Assembly: GCA_038049695.1 (NCBI GenBank)
Contig: CP142453.1
Coordinates: forward strand, 18,914,001 to 18,978,000
Length of the DNA: 64,000 nt
Reading direction: 5' to 3'
Source of the DNA: Cinnamomum chago
Lineage: Eukaryota; Streptophyta; Magnoliopsida; Laurales; Lauraceae
Part shown: piece by piece, positions 35,518 through 47,228 of the stretch
Position numbering within the stretch: the first letter of the stretch is position 1
Layout of the letters: every line of letters begins with the position of its first letter
Notes under the pieces: model-generated
Databases searched by the model: none
Told to the model about the DNA's origin: nothing
What the model saw: only the letters and a program-made list of their open reading frames with translations
Translations under genes and position numbers: made by a program

Positions 35518-38500
35518 TGTCACGTCCCCCAAAATAAGAATTGGGGAAAAACGTGAAAAATAAATTAAATTCAAATCTTCCTGTGTTTAATACAACACAA
35601 GCTTCCAAAAAGTGGACCCACAAAAAAATTTCAACCTGTGGTGAGTCAAAATATATTTCATTAAATGCAATGGAAGCTTATTCAATTGGTATTCAATGAT
35701 CATAAATAAGATCCAACACGAAAATGAAATAAGCATTAAATGTTAAAGTTGCAGAAAGAATAAAACAATTACTAAAGAGATGTTTATCATTAAGAAAGTT
35801 CATCTAAAGAATTGCTAAGATGATGTTCACTCTCATGCAGGCTCAGACGGCTCCGAAACCGTCTCCGGCATCCCACTCGGGTTCATCAGTTGACTCAAAC
35901 GTTTGAAACGCTTGATCCTCCTCCGTCTCTTGGGTAAAGTAGGGCTCGGTACCTATGCACCAAATATTACAAAGTAAACAGCAAGTACATAATCATAATT
36001 CGAAATTTAATACAACAACGAGAAGAATATAAACGAGAGTGATCATATAGAAGTAATGACAGTAATACTGACAAGAAAGAACATATAGCCTAATCCAAAT
36101 AAAACAAAATGAGCAATATGATTCACACGAAGACAAGTGTCCCCGTTTTGGGTGGTCAGCCCTAAATAAATCGAGAGAGACCGTCCATAACGTCGGTGGT
36201 CATAAACCGATCGAATTAAAAATAAATCAGGATAACCTGTTCACATTCAAAGCGAATTATAAATGATCCGGTCACATCGGTGATCAACCGTCCATATATT
36301 GAGCTGCAGTCGTCCATAAATGACCCACATAAACATAAACATATAAGCATAATAGACCTGAATAATAAAGCTCCGACACAAGAGTCCTAAGTCAAAATAA
36401 AGTGACGATCATTCCACATCACATATCATAATCAAATCGTCATACAAAATTTACCGAGTCACTTTATAGTCCATAATACACAGTAGGGTATGCATCTAAA
36501 GGAGTACATATTCTAAATCAACATATATATGCATGCGAAGGTTAAGACGTAGATACGAATCGATCCTAAAGTCAAACATAAGGTTTCGTACCCCACAACC
36601 ATAGAAATCTCTAATAAATATAAGATCAACGCACCCCTTTTCCATCAATGGTGCATAGACCCAATTAAGGGTTTTCCAATAGTGATGGGTTGAACTTGAA
36701 TCCATTAGGATTTCCCCGAGGTCATACAAAGTACTAAACCCTATGTTAGTAATATACCGTTGCCCGGACGGTATTTACTCGGTCCAAAGATTCAATTAAT
36801 AAAAATATAATTTTAACACATTAAAATCTAAGATTTCATTTAATATTAATTTGAAAATAAAAATTATCTTGGTCTATAATTTTAGAAAACTCAAGGACCC
36901 ACCTAAGATATTTTTCAAATCAAATCACTTCTTTATAAAATAAGTTAAAGGGGTCTAATTTGAATTCATAAAAACTAATGGTTCTCTTTGTAAATCCAAA
37001 ATCTAATGGCCATAAATTTTAAAAGTCAAAAGGCATGTGCTGGCACAACTGATGCACAGGACTCATCACTCCTTTAATTTTTATTTTTCTATGGCCAAGT
37101 GTTAGCTATGATCAACCTATTACCTATCTCATCTATTCTTCCTTCTTTTTTATTCCATGGCCAGGGGTTATAAGTCATCTACCCTCACACGTCTCTATCA
37201 CTCTCTCTCTCCTTATCCCACTCACATCATCATTCTCTCTCCATCATTCTCTGTCTCCTTCATTCTTCTTCTTCCTGCAACAGAGCCTAAACGAGTTCTG
37301 TAATGAACTCGGCACCAAACAGGAACTGGGCCACTCGAACAGGGGTCCCACTGATCAAGAGCACACGATCAGTCCCCATCATTATGGTCACCCAAGCCCA
37401 TTCTTCAAGATGTAGGGACCCGATCTAAAATTAATGGTCCACATGGGTCCCACAATCCCAAAAATGAAACTAACCAAACCCTCTTCAATACCTTCAACCC
37501 TCCTCTACAGTTGCTGGATGGTGGACCAAACCGGGCCCAACTCACACGGGTCCGTCGTCTATAGGGTCGCCCAAAGGTCCACAAGTAGATCCATGGACAG
37601 GATCTCCGATCAGATGGCCCACCTGGGCCCCACAATCCAAAACACACGTATAATTTCCCACCATTTTGAGTTTGGGAACTGTTGCAAGATCAGGCAGTCC
37701 CTAATGGTAATCTGACCATCTTAATACACAAATATCAAGAATCACAGAAGTTGAATAAAGGGTTTTGAAATTCAAATAGGGGTGGGCGGTGGCCAACACT
37801 GATAGTAAAATTAAAGAAATCAATTCAATCATCCCCAATATTTGATCTCATTACAGAAACTATTAAAATTATCAAAAGGGAATCAAGGATTTCTATATGC
37901 ATTACACTGGAATCAAGAAAAACACATGTATTAGATTCGCATATTATAATTAAGTACTTGCCTTTTACCGGAGTTTAAAAAAATGTAACAGATTCTAACC
38001 AAAACCCAAACCGAGATTCCCACAGCGCTCAAGAACAACCATATTACCAATCTGACATAGAAGATGGGATAAGATTGTTCAGAACAGATCCATTGTATTC
38101 CTACCCAAAACCTCATATTGGAAAGATTAAGAATGTAACCTAAAAGTACAGATCTACTCCTAATGATTTGAAGAGATGGTTACTTGAGATAAAAAAGTTG
38201 AGCCAAGAATGCTGGTATCTTCTGATCTTGATTCTGATGGCTGGATCCTAAAGCTGGAATGACTTGGAAAGTTGAAAGAGGAAGAAGACTAACGGGAAGA
38301 GTTGCAGAGAAGAGAGATAAGTGGGAAATGATAAATCGTGTGATTATTAAAATTAGGGATTAGGTTAAGAAGATATCCTTTGGACTTAAGTCATTGGGTC
38401 AAAACTACGGGTCAAGTCATCTACTCACTAACCCAACTCATTAAACCACGCATCTAATCTAACGTATGCCCCACTTAATCCTAACCACTTAAATAACTAA

Positions 38501-38570
38501 AATACATTAAATTAATATAATACTAACATTTTAATAATAAATATAATTAGTGGCGGGGCCGGATCTTACC
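35518..38570 (-). mobile_element. 3.05-kb solo LTR inserted in ATL-F
   Basis: The unit starts TGTCACGTCCCCC at 35518 and ends GGCCGGATCTTACC at 38570, flanked by exact GTTTC duplications (35513-35517 and 38571-38575). The uninterrupted paralogue ATL-D has this GTTTC once. Read on the minus strand it begins like the Tekay LTR of this window (TGTAATATCC) and ends ACGTGACA, so a related chromovirus LTR in minus sense is likely. No pol sequence was found inside. Confidence 0.82.
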
Positions 38571-38797
38571 GTTTCGGTTAGAGGAGAGCCTTTCTATGAT
38601 TGCAGAGAGGCATGTAAGCATAAAGGCGCTTCCAGGTAGGGATATGGTAATGATGATACGAGAGTTGTCTTGACTGGAATGGGGGGGGGGGGGGGGGGGG
38701 GGGGGTGGAGGGGAGAAGGAGGAAAAGGAGCATAGCAGAAAGGAGGGCAGTCGTAAGGATGTGAAGTGCACGGTAATTCACAGATTTGCGTGTTCAT
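38571..38797 (-). pseudogene. ATL-F, 5' piece: N-terminus and membrane span
   Basis: From ATG 38797-38795 the minus strand reads MNTQICELPCTSHPYDCPPF followed by CYAPF, nearly the same as ATL-D. The proline run is coded by a pure 25-base C tract (G on the plus strand, 38681-38705). After it the membrane span continues in another frame (IIITISLPGSAFMLTC). The frame shift at the homopolymer fits polymerase slippage. The upstream 390 bases match those of ATL-D. Confidence 0.87.
38681..38705. repeat. 25-base poly-G tract
   Basis: An uninterrupted G25 within the proline-coding stretch of ATL-F. ATL-D has an interrupted G/A/T mixture at the same site (44804-44848). Confidence 0.95.
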
Positions 38798-40073
38798 TGC
38801 TAGAGAAGAGAAGGGAAAGAGAAACAGAGGAGATTAAAGAGGAATTACATTCGAGTTTGAAGGAATGACAGATGTAGAATACTTTGGCTGTGGAAGAAGG
38901 GCCGTTTCGCCATCTTCTTTCGTTCTCTTGTGGTTTGATTTTTCTACCTGTCGGCTTTGAGAGGTGATGTTGATTGTTCGTCTTCTTCGATCTTGTTCAA
39001 TCAGGAGTGGTCAAGACGTAAAATAAAAATCCTGGAAACTCTGCTGGTTCTGTAATCCGTGTGCGTGACACTCGGGGGATGCGTGTGGTTCCACCGCAGC
39101 ATGATTGATATTACTGCATTTTAAATTGGAAATGCAGGAGAGTTTGTGGGGTTAGTGATATTAGGATTTGAGACACAGCCATCTGAAGGAAAGTGCTGTT
39201 ACTTTGGGGATTGCAAATCAAAGGCTATAAAATAGGTGATGGAAAGAGAATCTTTGGCTCTTATCTGATGATTGTGTCTTTTATGACCTTAAATTAATCT
39301 GCTGAAATCATCTAATGAAGATGATTTCTATTCTAGACCCTAGATTGAATCTTCCTTGGGTACCCGGTAGGGAGAGGAGAATCTGGATTGGAAAGTGCAG
39401 TTCCTTTGCGGATGGAGTCCCTCCTTTTTTAAGGGCCATCAATATGACAATAGGAACTTATCATTCATCTATCTATAATTCATTTCATTAATAGAGTGTT
39501 CAAAGGCACAGCCAGCCCCGGCCCATCCCACTGTAGTTCTGTCCTTGAGTTTAATTACTTTGGTAGGCCTTAGATTTAGGTTTTTGGGTTCTTCTTTTTT
39601 CTAGGCGGCTAGATAGGCCTATTGGATGGAGTGATACTATCATCTATATGCTTACCGGGACTGATCCTCAGTATATATGTATGTGAGACCAAGGTGCCAA
39701 TACCAATTAACTGTAAGTGCAGTTTTTTGGCAATTTAAATGGGGAAAGACTTGAATCATGTGATAGAAAGCCCAAAGACTAGGCTATCGCAATCTGACCC
39801 ACCTGAATATTTAATAGATGTAGCTTAGCGATTGATTTACCCAAATAAGTAATTAGAAGGCTACTTCGATCCCATGGTATACTACATTAGGCATATTTAC
39901 ACCAATGCACATCCTCCAAGGGCACCTCAATAAATCACTGACCTAAATTGACCTGATCGGAAAATGGCCCAACACCAAAATCAATCACACATTAAACAGG
40001 TTAATCACTCCATTCTTTGTTTAGTTAGCTACATGAATTATCTTTATAAAATTTGTTATTTAGATGGATTGCA
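38798..40073. other. 5' flank of ATL-F and further intergenic sequence
   Basis: Bases 38798-39187 match the ATL-D upstream region 44931-45314 closely and so belong to the duplicated block. From 39188 to 40073 nothing is recognised. Confidence 0.6.
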
Positions 40074-42605
40074 TATCATTTAATCACAGTCATCCGTAGA
40101 TCCCATTGAATCATCATGGATTTAAAAAACAAATGATGGGTCCACTTTGGACGGGGCATAGTTTATTTGACCACATTGACCAAACAATTTTAAATTCGAA
40201 AGAAAGTGGTCATTCCTGCAGGCATGCTCATAATCTTTAAAAAAAAAAACTGGATTAAGGTGTAAAACTTGATATAATTTAATGTGCATTACCTCAACAA
40301 CATTGAGGATCATTATATTTGAGATATGTTACTACTTAAAATAACTCAATTTGCACATTCTTATTAGTTTCTTTATTATTTTCTTACACTTTTTTTTAAT
40401 TTTCTTCTACCCTTTTAGGATCGACACAACTGTAGTGGTCCAACATGGATGGATGGCATGGATCAGCGTGGATGGCAGTGATTCACTCAATCTTGATCAG
40501 CACGAAAACTCCAACACAGAAATTTAAAATGTTGATCCTATCCGACCTTAACTACAAGTTTCTCCAACCTATAGAACTCACACACTTCATGGATTTAGAC
40601 CTCTAAAAAACTGAATTAATAAAGATGCATCTTTCAATGATATGAGATAAAACTATTGTTTTGTCAATTGATAACTTGTTTTGATGATATATAGTTGTTA
40701 ATTTGACTATTAATACTATCCAACCGTATATATGTTTATGATGATATGGACTCGTTGGCTTTTTTGATGGGGCTAAAGTCATAAAACAGAAAGGGACTTT
40801 GCAAGCTTCGTCACAGCTTCCATCCTAATGGAGAATCGATAATTGCCAGGAGCTAAGTTACAAACCCATTGACTCCTCAGTCTTTCTGGTCTTTGCATTC
40901 CCTTATTTAGAGAATCCACCCTCATGTTCTTTCCATGGACTTTGATTCCACAGTTCAGTGCAAATTAATTCTGAACCCAGTTTTTATAAAAAAAAAAAAA
41001 AAAAAAACAAGGTTTTCACGGAATCACAGAATAGTAGTACAAAGGGGTTTTTTTTTTTTTTCTTACGTGAGAAATTGCCATATCAAATTGTTAAAAAGTA
41101 GCATTCATAGAAGAAATCAATATATATATATATATTTTTTTGCAGTAACTTGGAATCATTTGGATTAATTACACAAACATGCCCTTAAGTTAGAGGATTT
41201 GGATTTGGATTGCGCCATTAACAGTTAAAAGGCATGAAGTTTCTATTTTTAGCCATATAATGTTAGAAGCAGAAGGTTTATCTATCTTGACAGTCAGTTT
41301 TATGGCCTTGAATATGAAAAGTTTTTATTTAATTTGAGTCTTTCTACACAGGTATTGGAGAAAGCCTCCTGTATTTAATAAGAGACAGCAGGTTGGGTGT
41401 TTGAATTTAATGATAACCTGTGGCCGAATTGGAAATGCAGCAGAAAAATAAAATAAAATTAAGCATCAAATTAAGAGAGAGATAAGAGAAAAGAGAGAGT
41501 ACGAGTCAAACATAAAAGATAAAAATAATTACTCCTCCCCTTCTGTCATTTTGAAGAGTACATTTTTCTCATTTAATGCCTCTCAAGGGTGGCCTTTTGT
41601 CATCCTTACTAAAACCTCCAAGCCCTTCAAACCCAAAGGCAACACCTTGGACCATTTTGTAAAAAGCTTCACATGTGGACTTTACCTGTCTAAAAAATTG
41701 TGTTTTTATATTCCTTTTTTTTCCTGCTCCCCTGTTTTTTTTTTAGGGTCAGCTGGCTGGTGCTTACTGCTTGGTGTGTAAGGCCTTTTGTGTTCTTCTG
41801 TGGTTTTAACTCTTATTGTATTCTTTATGGGTGGTTTTTTTTTTTTTTTTTTTAATACCCTCTCGCCTTCTTTAATTCAATTCTTTTGCAATTTAGCCCA
41901 AAAAACACACTAACGAGTAAGCAAATTTAGTTAAACCCAACCATTCAACCGGGTCAGGGTCTAATTTTGTAGAAAACTCCTTCAAACAGTTGGGCTTTGC
42001 AATTATCCCCACAGAGGAACTTAATGTCTTTGGTTTTTTTGTTAGAACAGAGGAACTTACTGTCAAAGCAGCTTTTATTCTCCAACATTAGGCCTACAGG
42101 CCGTTGTAATCTGGACAACATTGGAGTATTGACCACGGCATATAAAAGTAGAAACAAGAGAAGGAAGCACCAAAACGGCCGCTCCCTCTCCTCCTCCTAT
42201 TGCTTCCTGGCTTCTTCTCCAGAAATGAATCGAACAGAATGCTACAATTTATGCCCTTCCAATTATAGTTACTGCCCCCCTCCTGTATGCTATACTCTTC
42301 CTCCCGTCTTCTATCCTCCTCCTTATCACCAACCCAGTCAAGATAATTCTCATGTAATCATCGTCGTCATTGCCTGCCTTGTAAGCACCTTTATCCTTTT
42401 ATGCTTATGTGCATTAGCAAAGCACTCCTTTAGCAGAAACACCTCTACTCCTACAAGCGCTGCACACCCTACAAACAACTCCACCCACCAAGATCACAGG
42501 CCCCGACATGACCCAACACATCATACAGTAGATGTAGAAGCTCAGAGGGTGGTAGCTACAGATGTTAGGAGTGGGGGCCTTGAAGTATCTCTGATAGAAT
42601 CCATC
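40074..42605 (+). repeat. Left arm of a 2.4-2.5-kb inverted duplication
   Basis: This stretch matches the reverse complement of 47229-49635, with small insertions and deletions. Examples are the pairs 40430-40480/49380-49440 and 41750-41830/48110-48180. The arm holds about 2.1 kb of upstream sequence plus the first two thirds of ATL-C. Poly-A and poly-T runs differ in length between the arms. Confidence 0.85.
42141..42147 (+). promoter_or_regulatory. TATA box of ATL-C
   Basis: TATAAAA, 78 bases before the ATG, with a short leader between. The same motif is kept in the inverted copy before ATL-E (47697-47703, minus strand). It argues that the ATG at 42225, not one further upstream, is the start. 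Confidence 0.6.
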
Positions 42606-42806
42606 ACTGTGTGCAGATACAAGAGGGGCGATGGTCTGGTCGAAGGAACCGAGTGTTCAATCTGTTTGGTTGAGTTTCGTGAGAATGAGAAGCTGAGGTT
42701 TCTGCCCAGTTGCACCCACGCGTTTCATCCGCCGTGCATCGATACGTGGTTGAGATCTAACGTCAATTGCCCTTTGTGCCGTCGCAATATCATTCCTAAT
42801 CCATGA
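42225..42806 (+). CDS. ATL-C: short RING-H2 finger protein, tail lost
   Basis: 193 residues from ATG 42225. The open frame extends 76 codons further upstream, but that part crosses the TATA box, and [10 protein letters not shown] aligns with paralogue starts. It has the Cys-rich N-terminus, a Pro/Tyr-rich stretch, a membrane span ([21 protein letters not shown]), a longer linker with [38 protein letters not shown], and a full RING (CSICLVEF ... [19 protein letters not shown] ... CPLC) with all eight ligands. The protein stops six residues after NIIP-type sequence. Decayed tail codons (GGNHCPVDVEVSSLDNF) are visible downstream at about 42880-42930. It is probably functional as a ligase but lacks the conserved C-terminal block of A, B and D. 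Confidence 0.88.
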   Translation: MNRTECYNLCPSNYSYCPPPVCYTLPPVFYPPPYHQPSQDNSHVIIVVIACLVSTFILLCLCALAKHSFSRNTSTPTSAAHPTNNSTHQDHRPRHDPTHHTVDVEAQRVVATDVRSGGLEVSLIESITVCRYKRGDGLVEGTECSICLVEFRENEKLRFLPSCTHAFHPPCIDTWLRSNVNCPLCRRNIIPNP

Positions 42807-43786
42807 ACCATGTTCATGTTCTGATTTAGAAGATGCAGCCCATCTGGGGAATTTGGAAAGTATTGTAAGAAATGAGGTTGGTGGAAATCACTGCCCTGTA
42901 GATGTAGAGGTTTCTTCTTTGGACAATTTCCTTTTAATTTATTCTCTAGTTTCAAAGCTGTCAAAGCTCATGCAGCAGGAGATATGACTCCATCTAATTC
43001 AGTTCTGAGGAGAATATTTTTCAAACGTTTCAAGAGAATGGAAACAGAACCGTTTCAACAAAAAAAAAAGAAGTGAAAACAGAGTTTGGGGAATATATCA
43101 TTGATGTGTTTATATAGAGTTTACATTTTGTATATATTGTTCATTAATTTACATTTGTTGATATTATAATTATCCTTGATTGAAGGAAATTATATTCAAT
43201 GATGTAATCATCCTTAGATTAAGGATAAATCCTTGATTGAAAGAAACAATCTTCAATATGATAAAACCATCCATATAATGAAGGATAAAATAATTGATTG
43301 AAGGAATTATCTTCCATGATAAATTTTAATTGAAGTATGTGGGCCACTTGCTTCTTTTATGTCTTTTCGATATATCTTCATTATAAAAAATTATTTAGTT
43401 ATTCTTTGATTGCTTCTTGAGTACAACTATAGTTACTTAGTTCACAGTTTGCATGAGTGGCATTTGAGTTTGTAATTCATAATTCAAGACTTAGCTTCAT
43501 CAAACAATTTCTATATCATATATTTTCTGTAAGTTATAAATAAACTTAATTTTTATAAAACACAAAAACTGACATTTTGTGAAAAGCAAATACACATCTA
43601 ATCACAATTTCTGAAGTTGTATTATTTGGAAAAAAATCACCCTAAAAGGCTACATAAAAGCCATGATATCATGGGATCCAAAGTAATAAAATTTAAAAAA
43701 AAAATGTTGACCAAAGTCAATCGACTCTAATGACATTACCTGAATTTTGGTCATTAAATCGAAATATCTAAGTTAAAAAAGCGGAC
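42807..43786. other. 3' flank of ATL-C and intergenic sequence
   Basis: The first 150 bases hold the degraded ATL tail. At 43180-43330 a short motif (TCCTTGATTGAAGGA and variants) recurs four or five times. Nothing else is recognised. Confidence 0.5.
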
Positions 43787-44006
43787 TAATATATCAAAAC
43801 CCCTATTATTATTCTCCACAAACTCTAATCACAATAGTGGAGGGCCGGAGAGATTGCTATATGCCCAAGACATGGTAGGGGACTAGCAACAAAATCCCTA
43901 GTGAAACGAGGAAATTCTATTTTGAAGAAAGGAACATGGATATTATTGATCTTTTGTACAGAAGGAGAGAAGGCATCTTGACGACAGAAGGCTCTGCACT
44001 GCAGAA

Positions 44007-44930
44007 CTACCTGTTATTTTGCTCATTATCATCTGAATCCAATGATGCTTGGGATCGATTCCCTTCAGATTGCACTAGTTCTGTTCGCTGAGGAGCTTCT
44101 TCCTTCGAAATCCCGGTATCAGCTGTTAAATCCATCGAAACTGTAATTCGAACGAGCTGTATATCATCATTCGTCATCTCAACTGCACCAAAATTACTCT
44201 GCGACCGAAACCCACAATTCACATGCGTTGAAGACGAGTCTTCCAATGCAGATACATCTACATGTGTATCTCTGTGATTTCCACCAACCCCATTACTCCT
44301 ATTTATTTCCAGCCCAATGTCATTAGAATGAGACGTAGTTGTGGTGGTAGTACAAGTACTAGTACCAGTAGTAGTGGTAGTTGAAGAAGAACTACTTTGG
44401 TCCCCCCACTGAGAGCTCATGGGGTTAGAAATGACATTCATGCGGCACAGAGGGCAATTCACGTTAGATTTCAACCATGTATCGATGCATGGAAGATGAA
44501 ACGCATGGATGCAATTGGGAAGAAGCCTCAGGTTCTCATCCTCACGAAACTCGTTCAGGCAAATGGAACACTCAGTCCCTTCAAAAAGACTGCCACCTCT
44601 CTTGTATTTACACACAGTGATGGACTCTATCACGGACTCTTCAAGACCCATTCTCCTAACATCGCCCCGTACATGATCTTCATGGATGGTACTGTTTCTG
44701 TTAGAGGAGAGCCTTGCTACGATTGTACAGAGGCTTATAAGCATAAAGGCGCTTCCAAGTAAGGACATGGTAATGATTATACTAGAGTTGTCTCGACTGG
44801 AATGGGGAGGAGGAGGGGGTGGAGGTGGAGGGGGAGGGGGAGGGGGAGAAGGAGGAAAAGGAGCATAGCAGAAAGGAGGGCAGTCGTAAGGATTTGAACG
44901 GCATAGTAATTCACAGACTTGCGTGTTCAT
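44007..44930 (-). CDS. ATL-D: RING-H2 finger protein, ATL family E3 ubiquitin ligase
   Basis: An intronless 307-residue protein on the minus strand. It has [10 protein letters not shown] and CPPFCYAPF at the N-terminus, 14 consecutive prolines (29-42), a membrane span (about 50-73) and [18 protein letters not shown] (95-112). The RING ligands are C121, C124, C140, H142, H145, C148, C159, C162, with ATL-type Pro138 and Trp152. A Ser/Thr-rich stretch, [22 protein letters not shown], the block [14 protein letters not shown] and an acidic end ([13 protein letters not shown]) follow. It is the intact counterpart of pseudogene ATL-F. Predicted role: membrane-bound ubiquitin ligase; substrate unknown. 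It lies in the spacer of the ATL-C/ATL-E inverted repeat. Confidence 0.93.
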   Translation of the reverse strand: MNTQVCELLCRSNPYDCPPFCYAPFPPSPPPPPPPPPPPPPPHSSRDNSSIIITMSLLGSAFMLISLCTIVARLSSNRNSTIHEDHVRGDVRRMGLEESVIESITVCKYKRGGSLFEGTECSICLNEFREDENLRLLPNCIHAFHLPCIDTWLKSNVNCPLCRMNVISNPMSSQWGDQSSSSSTTTTTGTSTCTTTTTTSHSNDIGLEINRSNGVGGNHRDTHVDVSALEDSSSTHVNCGFRSQSNFGAVEMTNDDIQLVRITVSMDLTADTGISKEEAPQRTELVQSEGNRSQASLDSDDNEQNNR

Positions 44931-46101
44931 TGCTAGAGAAGAGAAGGGGAAAGAGAAACAGAGGAAATTAAAGAGGAATTACAATTGAGTTTGAAGGAAG
45001 GACAGACGTAGAGTACTTTGGCTGTGGAAGAAGGCCCGTTTCGCCATCTTCTTTCGTTCTCTTGTGGTTTGATTTTTCTACCTGCCGGCTTTGAGAGGTG
45101 ATGTTTAGTGTTCGTCTTCTTCGATCTTATTCAATCTGGAGTGGTCATGACGTAGAAATAAAACTCCTGGAAAGTCTGCTGGCTCTGTAATCCGTGTGAG
45201 TCACACTCGGGGGATGCGTGTGGTTCCACCGCAGCATGATTGATATTACTGCATTTTAAATTGGAAATGCAGGAGAGTTTGTGGGGCCAGTGATATTAGG
45301 ATTTGAGACAAAGCCAGAGGCGGACCTAGGTGACCGCCCTAGGTCCAAAATTAAATCCAATAGATTCGTTTTTGTTTTTTTGTAAAATCATAAAATTTGA
45401 ATGGAGCCTTGGAGTACGGGTGGACTTAAGTTAAAGTGAACTGTGCAGTTGCCCCAGGTCGAAATTGAAATCCTCATAGAGTTGAATGAGCCTTAGAGTA
45501 TTCCACGTGTCTAAATTTGTCGCTCTACATATGTCTAAAAATAGCCACATATGTGTAAAGCTTTGTTGGTAAGAAAAAACAAAAGAAAAGAAAGGAAAAC
45601 ATTGCGGCAACACACCGCTCCCTCTTCTTCAACCTCTTATTTCCAAAATCCCTTTGCACCGATTGCCGATTGTGCTCCTCATCGCTTGTCCCTATATATA
45701 ATATAGACTACTGCATCTTCATTCGCCAAACATATCTAGTATAATCATTCTTAATCACTCAATACCTAAATTTGAATGCTTAATCTCCAAACCTTAATTC
45801 AAAACCCTAGATCCCCAAATCCTAAGCCCTAAACTATCAAATTTGAGCGTATCAACAATTCCAAAGATGACCAAATCCATTCTGGTTATCATCTCTTTTT
45901 ACCCCCACTATGATTTAAAGATAGAATTCCACTTTCATTATCCAAAGGTTGGAGGCTTGAGAAAGTAAAAAGGAAAATGATGGGTGTCCTTGAAATGTTC
46001 TTGTATATAGATTTTTCTGACACACTCACTCACTTTAACTTGCAGCGATTTCCATTGGGCATTGATTTTGACATATAAATTTAGTGAAACATGATAATGT
46101 G

Positions 46102-46961
46102 CATGGGCGGTGCCACATTGATCTCAGTGGGGTCAATTGACCCCACTGAGATCTAAAAAAGATATTTAAAAATAACATTTTTATGTCATGAACTGAAATT
46201 TTGAGTTTGACCCCACATAAATTTTTGAGTTTGACCCCACTCAACTTAAGAGTTTCATCTCCACTTTAGTTAACTTTACACATTTTCTTTGTTGCTGTGG
46301 TAGTGAACAAAAGTCACCATAAAATACTCACTACTTAAGTTAATGGGCCAACTGTCTACCAAAATATAAAAAACTTAATGGGCCCACATTTCTGATATGC
46401 ACTCTAACAACAAGTTTTTACAACTTAAAGGAATTAGTAACATTGTTAGAAAATTAGTAAAGACAAAAAAGGATATCGTATACCAATTGGTTTATTTGCT
46501 TTTAAAATTAGCGTTGATTTTACCACTAATTACTGCGACGGTAGAAATAGCTTTTCAGCAATGAAATATGTAAATAACAGGTTGATAGGAGATCAATGGA
46601 TAAATGATTGTTTTGTCACATATATTGAAAAGGATGTGGTTGTTAGTGTTGATAATGAAGCTAGTATGCAACAATTTCAATACATAAAAACCGGTTGATG
46701 GCGCTGTAGCAGTTTATGTATTTGAATTTTCTTTTTAAATTAAGAACTATTAGTAACAATGTATTAAAATTTCTTTTTAAGAATTCAACATTATCTTTGT
46801 CGGATTATCGGAAATAGATTATTTGATAATTTTATATTATATTTGTCGAATTATCGAAAGTAGATGACCAATGTTGATAAAGGGGAAAATAAATTTATTC
46901 GATTCGCGAAAGATAAACCTTTTGTTGACTCCACTGATTTGAATTCCTGGAGCCGCCACTG
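46102..46961 (+). mobile_element. Inner hAT element, 860 bp
   Basis: Ends CATGGGCGGTGCCA and, in reverse complement, CAGTGGCGGCTCCA are flanked by ATAATGTG and ATAATTTG, an 8-bp duplication with one difference. It contains the remains of a hAT transposase C-terminus in plus sense. It is an internally deleted derivative of an autonomous hAT element. Confidence 0.8.
46500..46698 (+). pseudogene. hAT transposase C-terminal dimerisation domain remnant
   Basis: The reading FSAMKYVNNRLIGDQWINDC, then FVTYIEKDV, NEASMQQFQYIKTG and a stop, matches the hAT C-terminal dimerisation domain, whose hallmark is ERSFSAMK ... NDCLVVYIEK. Upstream, LILPLITATVE is in another frame, so a frameshift lies at the ERSF position (about 46540-46550). 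Only this end of the transposase remains. Confidence 0.82.
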
Positions 46962-47228
46962 ATAATTTGAGTTTAAGTATCTAAAATTATGTTTTTTTAT
47001 ACTTCTGATTAATATCATAATTCCTAACATCTTCAGTGCCTAATCTTCAATAATTATCATGCATCTAGTTGAGTTCCATGAGTTCGACATTCTCTAAAGA
47101 AAAACTTGTAAGTGCTATTTGGTAATGTGAAAAAGTTTAACGAAGTCTAACAAATTTTTTTTTTTTTCAAATGTTTAGTCTAGCAGAATTTTAGCCCCAC
47201 CCAAATAAAAGTCCTGGGTCCGCCACTT

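Larger units (their letters stand above)
45315..47228. mobile_element. Outer hAT element joining two ATL loci
   Basis: The ends are CAGAGGCGGACCTAGG on the left and, in reverse complement, AAGTGGCGGACCCAGG on the right, which is the hAT-type terminal repeat. A second hAT copy (46102-46961) is nested in it. The 8 bases on each side (GACAAAGC and ATTGATGG) do not match. The left flank is the ATL-D upstream region, while the right flank is the interior of ATL-E, so the element sits at a rearrangement border. Confidence 0.72.

Noticed and set aside
41997-42224. 76-codon N-terminal extension of ATL-C
   Set aside because: It runs across a TATA box and the leader, and the inverted copy does not keep it as a paralogue-like protein.
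44397-44762. 121-codon plus-strand frame opposite ATL-D
   Set aside because: Antisense shadow of the RING-coding sequence.
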